A stretch of DNA of 6,006 nucleotides from Flavobacteriaceae bacterium (GTDB taxonomy: Bacteria; Bacteroidota; Bacteroidia; Flavobacteriales; Flavobacteriaceae). The stretch spans positions 1-6,006 of the forward strand of contig JABDLH010000122.1 of the NCBI GenBank assembly GCA_013003145.1, given 5' to 3'. The position numbers and the translations under genes were made by a program. Below the pieces are notes generated by a model, which saw only the letters and a program-made list of their open reading frames with translations, had not been told where the DNA came from and searched no databases. This document shows, piece after piece, positions 1-4,542 of the stretch. Each line of letters starts with the position of its first letter. Positions within the stretch are counted from its first letter, which is position 1.

Positions 1-990
1 CCCGAAATCGGAAGCCCCGTTCGAAGCTTTGATCAGGATATCCAGGGGAGTCTGGTACAGCCATTCGCGCTCTTTCATTCCATTCTCCCAGCTGCGATCT
101 TTTGCCAGCCTGGGGTAAGAGGTCATGTAAACCGCAGTTCCTGCCAGGGGTAATGAGCCTTTTCCTCCTGCCAGCCTGTCTCGGATTTCACCACCGGAAC
201 CGGTAGCCGCCCCATTAAAAGGTTCTACCGTGGTAGGAAAGTTGTGGGTTTCGGCTTTTAGGGATAGCACGGACTCAAAGGGCTCTTCCGTGTAAAAATC
301 AGGCAGGTCTGCCCGTAGGGGGGCAAACTGGGTTACTACGGGTCCTTTAACAAAGGCTACGTTATCCTTATAGGCAGAAACAATGGTGTTCGGGTTTTCT
401 TCAGATGTCTTACGGATGAGCTTAAAAAGTGAACTGGGTTTTTCTTTACCGTCGATAACGAAGGTACCGTTAAAGATCTTATGCCTGCAGTGCTCAGAAT
501 TTACCTGGCTGAACCCGAATACTTCAGAATCAGTGAGAGGGCGACCAAGTTTCTCTGAAAGTTGTTCAAGATAAGAGACCTCCTCATCGTTGAGCGCCAG
601 TCCCTCCTGCACGTTGTAGGCTGCAATATCGGTGATATCCTTAACACCTTCCGGGCGGAGGTCTACTTTAAAAATATCCTGCGTCAGGGCATTATACTTC
701 TGGGACAGCATAGGGTCAAACTTCTGGTCCTCTTGGGTTGAGGCCTGGAACTCCTCAATCCTGATGATCCCGCTGATCCCCATGTTCTGGGTGATCTCCG
801 TGGCATTAGTACTCCAGGGGGTGATCATTGCCGCCCGGGGGCCAATAAAAAAGGCGTCAATTGACGCCCTGCCTAAACTAGGTTGATTACCAAAAAGCCA
901 TACCAGTTTTTCCGTAGCTTCTTCGCTTAACGGTTGCTTGGTCTGGACTGCAAATATTTTTGTTTGAGGGTCCCCGAAAAAATGGATCAT
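1..990 (-). CDS. purL: Phosphoribosylformylglycinamidine synthase (FGAM synthase), N-terminal part; 3' end outside the window
   Basis: This gene makes FGAM synthase, the cytosolic enzyme of de novo purine synthesis that converts FGAR, glutamine and ATP into FGAM. I translated the minus strand from the ATG at 990-988 to the window edge: 330 codons with no stop. Residues 1 to about 150 form the PurS-like N-terminal domain. Next come the linker and the start of the first synthetase domain, with the family hallmark NSEHCRHK at residues 164-171 (the conserved catalytic His region) and the ATP-binding stretch AETHNFPTTVEPFNG at 246-260, followed by GAATGSGGEIRD. The N-terminal domain fused to the synthetase marks the large single-chain PurL (about 1,200-1,300 residues) rather than the small PurL that works with separate PurS and PurQ. 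About three quarters of the protein, including the glutaminase domain, should lie beyond position 1. The start fits the usual N-terminus (MIHFFGDP) and lies 25 bases from a TAnnTTTG promoter motif. Identity is near certain. Confidence 0.96.
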   Translation of the reverse strand, partial: MIHFFGDPQTKIFAVQTKQPLSEEATEKLVWLFGNQPSLGRASIDAFFIGPRAAMITPWSTNATEITQNMGISGIIRIEEFQASTQEDQKFDPMLSQKYNALTQDIFKVDLRPEGVKDITDIAAYNVQEGLALNDEEVSYLEQLSEKLGRPLTDSEVFGFSQVNSEHCRHKIFNGTFVIDGKEKPSSLFKLIRKTSEENPNTIVSAYKDNVAFVKGPVVTQFAPLRADLPDFYTEEPFESVLSLKAETHNFPTTVEPFNGAATGSGGEIRDRLAGGKGSLPLAGTAVYMTSYPRLAKDRSWENGMKEREWLYQTPLDILIKASNGASDFG

Positions 991-1014
991 GACAAGGCTG
1001 CTTTTAAGAAAGCA

Positions 1015-1022
1015 CAAATTTA
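1015..1022 (-). promoter_or_regulatory. Candidate -7 element (TAAATTTG) of the purL promoter
   Basis: On the minus strand this reads TAAATTTG, an exact match to the Bacteroidota housekeeping -7 consensus TAnnTTTG. It ends 24 bases before the purL ATG, so transcription would give a leader of roughly 20 bases. I do not see a good TTTG -33 element at the expected 19-21 base spacing, so the call rests on the -7 motif and its position. I see no purine riboswitch fold in this short leader. Confidence 0.45.
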
Positions 1023-1081
1023 CACCTTTAAAACGTATTTCACCATGCGAAAAGTTAACAGGGACGAATGGAAATTGTTAA

Positions 1082-2293
1082 TTACTTGCGCTCTAATTCG
1101 GCCATGTAAAATCCATCAAAACCGCTTTTATGTGCGTAGATCTGTTGTTCGCGAAGCAAGGTGAACTCTGAACCCCTTTCGGAGGCCAGGAATTCCTGCA
1201 CCTGTTCCCTGTTTTCCTGGGGTAGGATAGAACAGGTGGCATAGACCATTTTACCACCGGGTTTCACCATCTGCGAGTAGTCATTCAGCAGTTCCTGCTG
1301 GGTCTTGGTGATCTTATCCAGGAAACCGGGTTCCATCTTCCATTTGGCGTCAGGATTTCGTCTTAAGATTCCCAGTCCTGTACAAGGTGCATCGATAAGT
1401 ACCCGGTCTGCAGAACCGTGTAATTTCTTGATGACTTTAGAGCTGTCTATCAACCTGGTCTCGATATTGTGAGCGCCATTACGCCTTGCGCGGCGTTTTA
1501 GTTCTTTTAATTTACCCGAATAAATATCCAGCGAGATCACCTGTCCTTTGTTTTCCATCAGGGCTGCCAGGTGCAAGGATTTACCCCCGGCCCCCGCACA
1601 GGCATCAACCACCCTCATGCCCGGTGATACATCCAGGTAAGGTGCTACGAGTTGGGAGGAGGCGTCTTGTACCTCGAAAAGTCCGTCTTTAAAAGCCTGG
1701 GTAATGAATACATTTCCTCTCTCTACCAGTTTCAGGGCATGGGGATACCCGGGAATGGTTTGTGTGGCGACGCCTTCCCCGGTCAGGAACTGTTTTAGCT
1801 GCGGGGTAGTGGTTTTTAGTGTATTGACACGCAGGATCACATCTGCCTGTTCATTCAGCGCAGCAATTTCTTTGGTCCAGATTTTTTCGCCCAGAGCTGA
1901 TTCACCAAGTTCATCCAACCAATCTGGTATGGATTCCCTGAATTTTCGTTCTTGGGATAATGCGTCAAACCTGCCTTTGATTCGCCTTGCCGGGGTAGGT
2001 TCAAACTGGTTCCATTCAGGGATGGCTATTCCCCTTAATACAGCCCAGACAGAGAACATACGAAAGAGTTTTGGCCTGTCATAGGGCGCCTTGATCTCTG
2101 CGATCTCCGCGTAGAGGCGTTTCCAACGGACGATATCGTAGGTGGTTTCCGCAATGAATCCACGGTCCCTGGAACCCCAGCGCGAGTCGCGTTTTAAGAG
2201 TTTCTGTACCACTTTATCGGCGTATTCCCCTTCGTTAAAGATCAGGTTGAGTCCGTCAATCACGGCAAAGACCAGGTTTCTGTGCAGTCGCAT
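1082..2293 (-). CDS. RsmB/NOP-family class I SAM-dependent RNA (cytosine-5) methyltransferase
   Basis: This enzyme transfers methyl from S-adenosylmethionine to C5 of a cytosine in RNA, probably 16S rRNA. I start it at the ATG at 2293 (MRLHRNLVF), giving 403 residues. The open frame can be extended seven codons to a TTG at 2314, but that TTG lies inside a TAnnTTTG promoter motif. Residues 1 to about 130 look like the NusB-like helical domain of RsmB. The hallmark FEVQDASSQLV is at 206-216, and the SAM-binding motif I VDACAGAGGKS at 229-239. An acidic motif II residue is at D256 (SLDIYSGK). Motif IV DAPCTGLG carries C304, the cysteine needed for product release. Motif VI YATCSILPQEN carries C354, the nucleophile. 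The C-terminus SGFDGFYMAEL is also typical. All catalytic residues are present, so the enzyme should be active. The exact target base cannot be told from sequence; orthology with E. coli RsmB (m5C967) is likely but unproven. It probably forms its own transcript, with purL 91 bases downstream. Confidence 0.93.
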   Translation of the reverse strand: MRLHRNLVFAVIDGLNLIFNEGEYADKVVQKLLKRDSRWGSRDRGFIAETTYDIVRWKRLYAEIAEIKAPYDRPKLFRMFSVWAVLRGIAIPEWNQFEPTPARRIKGRFDALSQERKFRESIPDWLDELGESALGEKIWTKEIAALNEQADVILRVNTLKTTTPQLKQFLTGEGVATQTIPGYPHALKLVERGNVFITQAFKDGLFEVQDASSQLVAPYLDVSPGMRVVDACAGAGGKSLHLAALMENKGQVISLDIYSGKLKELKRRARRNGAHNIETRLIDSSKVIKKLHGSADRVLIDAPCTGLGILRRNPDAKWKMEPGFLDKITKTQQELLNDYSQMVKPGGKMVYATCSILPQENREQVQEFLASERGSEFTLLREQQIYAHKSGFDGFYMAELERK

Positions 2294-2311
2294 GCTTTTT
2301 ATTTTAGGCCG

Positions 2312-2319
2312 CAAAGGTA
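2312..2319 (-). promoter_or_regulatory. Candidate -7 element (TACCTTTG) of the RNA methyltransferase promoter
   Basis: Read on the minus strand this is TACCTTTG, an exact TAnnTTTG match ending 18 bases before the ATG at 2293. It would give a leader of about 10-13 bases. The -33 region is AT-rich but has no clear TTTG. It sits downstream of the terminator at 2377-2407, which is where a new transcription unit would begin. It also argues against the upstream TTG start, because that TTG forms the end of this motif. Confidence 0.5.
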
Positions 2320-2376
2320 CCGTTTTAGAACTGAAGGCTTTATAAAATTATAGAAATTGTGAGGGCTTTGGTCCAC

Positions 2377-2407
2377 AAAAAAAGGGAAGCCGGTTAAGCT
2401 TCCCTTT
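2377..2407 (-). terminator. Intrinsic terminator of the small basic secreted-protein gene
   Basis: On the minus strand the arm AAAGGGAAGC (2407-2398), a 7-base loop (2397-2391) and the arm GCTTCCCTTT (2390-2381) form a perfect 10-bp stem. Its 3' arm runs into seven consecutive T. It begins 11 bases past the TAG stop of the gene ending at 2419. The plus-strand reading has no T-run after the stem beyond the TTT of the arm, so it acts on the minus strand only. Confidence 0.9.
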
Positions 2408-2418
2408 ACTGCTGAGTA

Positions 2419-2760
2419 CTAGGCCACAATATAGTAGCCCCTGTGTCTTTTATAAATTACATTGTTGAATCGGTAGAACTTATGTCCATTCACTACAACC
2501 TTGGTGTATCCACGGGGTAATCTTTTAATCCTGATTCCCTTGGGAGCAGCCACGACCACAAAACCCCTGTTGTGTTTAGCGTACCAAACACCCTTGGAAA
2601 AGTGAAAGGCCTTACCTTGGTGACGTACAAGTTTTGGTTTATGGATTTTGGTGACCACAACTCCATGTTTAGGATATACTTTTACTACCCGTTGTGCCTG
2701 TAAAGACATTATCGATACTAAGAACAAACCGATGATCCATACTAAAGTGAGCTTTTTCAT
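2419..2760 (-). CDS. Small secreted, strongly basic protein with an internal duplication (resembles DUF6515-type envelope proteins)
   Basis: This is a 113-residue protein from an ATG at 2760. Residues 1-23 form a clear signal peptide: MKK, then a hydrophobic core, then SLQAQ, with cleavage probably at or beside LQA-Q. The protein should therefore be periplasmic or outer-membrane associated. The mature part has about 22 Lys/Arg and 7 His, and no Asp or Glu occurs in the whole protein. Two similar units are visible, residues 49-70 and 92-112. Each follows the pattern G-x-x-F, then V-(W/I)-Y, then R-G-(F/Y), then hydrophobics. They are separated by VAAPKGIRIKRLPRGYTKV. The alternation of Tyr/Phe-rich strands with 'APKGI...LPRGY' linkers resembles the Bacteroidota DUF6515-type family of exported proteins, whose function I do not know; I base this on pattern memory only. 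It is flanked on both sides by terminators, so it is monocistronic. I see no clear TAnnTTTG in the 58 bases between the upstream hairpin and the start. Function is unknown; real gene status is well supported. Confidence 0.85.
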   Translation of the reverse strand: MKKLTLVWIIGLFLVSIMSLQAQRVVKVYPKHGVVVTKIHKPKLVRHQGKAFHFSKGVWYAKHNRGFVVVAAPKGIRIKRLPRGYTKVVVNGHKFYRFNNVIYKRHRGYYIVA

Positions 2761-2818
2761 AACTTAAGATTTAATGGTTACTGTTCCTTTGATTCGATTG
2801 ATCTTGAATGGTTTAAAC

Positions 2819-2846
2819 AAAAAAGAAGCCCTGGGGCTTCTTTTTT
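2819..2846 (-). terminator. Strong intrinsic terminator closing the ECF sigma operon
   Basis: A perfect 12-bp stem is formed by AAAAAAGAAGCC (2819-2830) and GGCTTCTTTTTT (2835-2846) around a 4-base loop. It starts 21 bases past the TAA of the periplasmic sensor gene. The structure is symmetrical, with six T after the GC-rich core on either strand, so it could work in both directions. Only minus-strand genes are seen around it, so the minus-strand role is the supported one. It separates the ECF unit from the next gene. Confidence 0.9.
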
Positions 2847-2867
2847 GTGCAGTTTGTCGAATTAGCG

Positions 2868-3323
2868 TTAATTCCTCCTGCCGGATTGTTTCTCACTATA
2901 CCTTTTAATCAATTGACGGCGGAATTCATATTCTGCGCGGAACATCATAAGGGTCTTCCTGGCGGTGATCGTTTTGGCGATCCTGTTAAAATATTCGTTG
3001 TCCAGTTCTTCCTGTTGCTCCTCCAATTCAAGGTATTGTTGAAGCAGGTTCTGAGCTTCTGATTCACTTATTGACTCCGCATTTTTCAACTTTTCATAGA
3101 TTTCACTCTTTTCCCGTTCCCTTAGGCTTTCTTTTTTCTCTTCGTATTCATTGTAGAGTGGCCAGAACACTTCGGCCTCCTTGGCAGATAACGATAAACG
3201 CTCTGTAAAAAAAGCAACTTTCAGGGCTTTCAGCTTGTTGCGGTCAGGTTTGTTCTGCCCGTAAAATACAGCAGAGGTCATCAGCATGGCCGCAAGCATA
3301 CCTATGTATAATAACTTATTCAT
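2868..3323 (-). CDS. Periplasmic helical protein, 'sensor of ECF-type sigma factor' type (Spy/LTXXQ-like)
   Basis: I start at the ATG at 3323, which gives 151 residues; one codon further upstream is only a TTG. MNKLLYIGMLAAMLMTSAVFYGQ is a signal peptide (about 22 residues), placing the protein in the periplasm. The rest is almost all helix-forming. It starts with LKALKVAFFTERLSLSAKEAEVFWPLYNEYE split across about residues 31-61, whose 'F(F/I)TERL-L-EA--FWP-YN-Y' pattern is characteristic of small flavobacterial proteins encoded beside ECF sigma genes. A Glu/Lys/Gln-rich coiled-coil-like segment follows to about 110, and then a basic end (RRQLIKRYSEKQSGRRN). The overall plan recalls Spy/CpxP-type periplasmic stress sensors. 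The gene overlaps the upstream membrane-protein gene by 8 bases (ATGAATAA, which contains both its start and that gene's TAA), implying translational coupling. It is the last gene of the operon, before the terminator at 2819-2846. The sensing role is inferred from family naming and context; the ligand is unknown. Confidence 0.86.
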   Translation of the reverse strand: MNKLLYIGMLAAMLMTSAVFYGQNKPDRNKLKALKVAFFTERLSLSAKEAEVFWPLYNEYEEKKESLREREKSEIYEKLKNAESISESEAQNLLQQYLELEEQQEELDNEYFNRIAKTITARKTLMMFRAEYEFRRQLIKRYSEKQSGRRN

Positions 3324-3828
3324 CAATACTAAAATTTAAATCATCTATATCTTCCATGGAATCATCCAGGTAATCGATCAGCTCTTCCCGGTCAATGTTT
3401 TCCTCGAGCAGCTCATGCACTTCCAACTCGTCTACGGGGATCACCTGGGCGATCTCGTATTCATCCAGTTCTAAATCCTTGCCCTCAAAATACGCTTCTA
3501 TATCCCCTTTGGCCAGGTCATCAAAACTGAGCTCATCATCAGTGGGTATAAAAAGGGTGAAGGTTAAAAGGAGGATGGCCGCTACAGATACAGCGCTCAC
3601 CCAGTATTTGCGATATGTTTCCAGGCGGATCACCTTGGGTTCCGTCTGCGGCATCCTGGATTTCAAGCGTGCATCAAAGCTCTCAAAATATCCTTCGGGC
3701 ACAGCAAAACCGGACTCACCCGGGATATTTTCCACGGGATCTTCCATACGGGCTTTCAGCCTGGCTTCCAAGGATTCAAAGTAGTTTTCAGGTACTTTAA
3801 AACCGCTATTTTCAGGTTTTTTCTTCAT
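3316..3828 (-). CDS. Single-pass membrane protein, putative anti-sigma factor, with duplicated N-terminal motif and acidic exported tail
   Basis: This is a 170-residue protein from an ATG at 3828, 34 bases after the sigma-factor stop. Residues 8-28 and 39-59 are a tandem repeat matching at 16 of 21 positions (SGF-VPE-YFES--ARLK-RM). The 'GF-VPE-YF' motif is familiar from flavobacterial membrane proteins next to ECF sigma genes. One transmembrane helix spans about residues 76-94, preceded by basic residues (KVIRLETYRKYW), so the repeat part should be cytoplasmic. Residues 97-170 should be periplasmic and hold 31 Asp/Glu against 3 Lys/Arg. No zinc-binding HxxxCxxC anti-sigma motif is visible. 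Position between the sigma factor and the periplasmic sensor, the topology, and tight spacing (8-base overlap with the sensor gene) suggest it holds the sigma factor at the membrane and takes a signal through its acidic tail. That role is inferred; I do not recognise a characterised homologue. Confidence 0.83.
   Translation of the reverse strand: MKKKPENSGFKVPENYFESLEARLKARMEDPVENIPGESGFAVPEGYFESFDARLKSRMPQTEPKVIRLETYRKYWVSAVSVAAILLLTFTLFIPTDDELSFDDLAKGDIEAYFEGKDLELDEYEIAQVIPVDELEVHELLEENIDREELIDYLDDSMEDIDDLNFSIDE
3652..3807 (-). repeat. Tandem 31-residue coding duplication in the putative anti-sigma gene
   Basis: Bases 3745-3807 and 3652-3714 encode two 21-residue units offset by 31 residues, with 16 identical positions and mostly conservative changes (L/F, E/D, A/S). 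The DNA has diverged more than the protein, so the duplication is old and kept by selection on the protein rather than a recent slippage event. Each unit would form a short helix after the VPE turn. Confidence 0.8.
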
Positions 3829-3855
3829 GTGTAATACTTTGATGCCATTTATGAC

Positions 3856-3869
3856 AAAAGGTTTAATCC
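3856..3869 (-). repeat. 14-base direct repeat, copy 2, spanning the sigma-factor stop codon
   Basis: The minus strand reads GGATTAAACCTTTT, identical to copy 1 at 4444-4457. It contains the sigma gene's last Asp codon bases and its TAA stop, and ends in the 34-base gap before the membrane-protein gene. Bases on either side of the two copies differ. It could be an operator, a duplication scar or chance; the sequence alone does not decide. Confidence 0.6.
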
Positions 3870-4405
3870 TCCTTCAGGAATGCCTCTATTTTTTTGGAGG
3901 CCAGGTGGTAAGAGGCTTTTAGGCCTCCTACGGAAGTTTCCAGGATCTCCGAGATTTCCTCGTACTTCAGTTCCTCGAAATATTTCATATTAAATACCAG
4001 CTTTTGCTTTTCCGGTAAGGTGGCAATGGCTTGTTGTAATTTCAGCTGAATCTCGTCTCCTTCAAAATAGACATCGGCTTTGAGGTTCTCGGCAAGTTGC
4101 TCCTGCAATTCGCTCCCGGTCACTCCCAGTTTCCTGGATTTTGTTTTCAGGAACATCAGGGCTTCGTTCGTGGCAATCCTGTACATCCAGGAGAACAATT
4201 TGCTCTCACCTTTAAACCCTTCTATATTCTTAAAAACTTTGATAAAAGTATTCTGCAGTACATCATCAGCATCATCGTGGTCCATGACAATTTTTCGGAT
4301 ATGCCAATACAGCCTTTCCTTGTAGGTACTGACCAGTACCTCAAAAGCCTGTGGCTGGGTATCCTTATTCTGTAGTTGGTCTACTAAGGTCTTTTCGGCA
4401 ATCAA
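3863..4405 (-). CDS. ECF-family RNA polymerase sigma factor (sigma-70 regions 2 and 4)
   Basis: This 180-residue protein would direct RNA polymerase to an envelope- or stress-related regulon. Region 2 lies at about residues 20-90, with DADDVLQNTFIKVF at 45-58 (2.1/2.2 core binding) and SWMYRIATNEALMFLK at 72-87 (2.3/2.4, -10 recognition). A variable linker follows. Region 4.2 starts at LPEKQKLVFNMKYFEEL (130-146), and the helix-turn-helix is YEEISEILETSVGGLKASYHLASKKI split across about 148-173. Length and plan are normal for an ECF sigma with no extra domain. The start is the weak point. No in-frame ATG exists between the upstream TAA (4453-4451) and codon 41, which would cut into region 2, so I use the TTG at 4405-4403. 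A rare ATA at 4420 is the alternative. An AAGGAG lies 28 bases upstream of the TTG, too far for normal spacing. It is the first gene of a likely three-gene unit with the membrane protein and periplasmic sensor, and probably controls its own operon. Confidence 0.92.
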   Translation of the reverse strand: MIAEKTLVDQLQNKDTQPQAFEVLVSTYKERLYWHIRKIVMDHDDADDVLQNTFIKVFKNIEGFKGESKLFSWMYRIATNEALMFLKTKSRKLGVTGSELQEQLAENLKADVYFEGDEIQLKLQQAIATLPEKQKLVFNMKYFEELKYEEISEILETSVGGLKASYHLASKKIEAFLKED

Positions 4406-4435
4406 ATCTTGGTTTGTTATACTAGTGAGACAACT

Positions 4436-4449
4436 CCTTTTTAAAAAGG
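4436..4449 (-). promoter_or_regulatory. 14-bp perfect palindrome in the leader of the sigma gene
   Basis: CCTTTTTAAAAAGG is its own reverse complement and lies 30 bases upstream of the TTG start, overlapping the 14-base repeat. In the minus-strand transcript its 3' half continues into AAGGAG, the only Shine-Dalgarno-like string near this gene. A small hairpin (5-bp stem, UUAA loop) could cover it. It could be a protein-binding site, a translational control or simply AT-rich sequence. Confidence 0.35.
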
Positions 4450-4457
4450 TTTAATCC
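4444..4457 (-). repeat. 14-base direct repeat, copy 1, upstream of the sigma gene
   Basis: The minus strand reads GGATTAAACCTTTT, identical to copy 2 at 3856-3869, 588 bases away (exactly 196 codons). Its TAA is the in-frame stop that limits the sigma reading frame upstream, so both copies hold a TAA in the same register. The core TTAAACC also occurs at 2810-2816, in the leader of the small basic protein gene. Confidence 0.6.
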
Positions 4458-4542
4458 GATGACTATAAAACGTATTAATCCCGTATTTCGTCTGCACGTG
4501 AGAAGCGGATTACCTGAATGGTCCCTGGCCTGGGATGTATGA

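Larger units (their letters stand above)
4406..4542. other. Intergenic leader between the ABC exporter and the sigma gene
   Basis: This is the longest gene-free stretch (137 bases). On the minus strand it holds a CACGTG palindrome at 4495-4500, a near match to the -7 consensus (TACGTTTT, one base off) around 4465-4475, the 14-base repeat and the 14-bp palindrome. No exact TAnnTTTG and no T-tailed hairpin were found. If the sigma factor activates its own gene, its promoter should be here and need not match the housekeeping consensus. Confidence 0.5.

Noticed and set aside
1047..1081. Possible terminator after the RNA methyltransferase (TTAACA / TGTTAA arms followed by CTTTT)
   Set aside because: The stem is only 6 bp and AT-rich with a 15-base loop and a short T-run, too weak to call.
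934..1164. Plus-strand 76-residue open frame across the purL start and the methyltransferase end
   Set aside because: It overlaps two well-supported minus-strand genes, has no recognisable domain and looks like an antisense shadow.
1704..2084. Plus-strand 126-residue open frame
   Set aside because: It lies wholly inside the RNA methyltransferase gene on the opposite strand and its composition does not resemble a real protein.
2294..2314. Longer start (TTG at 2314) for the RNA methyltransferase
   Set aside because: The TTG lies within the TACCTTTG promoter motif, while the ATG at 2293 gives the family-like N-terminus MRLHRNLVF.
3395..3784. Plus-strand 129-residue Ser-rich open frame
   Set aside because: The Ser-rich composition is simply the antisense reading of the acidic and repeat codons of the membrane-protein gene.
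4503..4540. Inverted sequence TCCCTGGCCTGGGA near the ABC exporter stop as a terminator
   Set aside because: Only 4 bp pair at the ends and no T-run follows on either strand.
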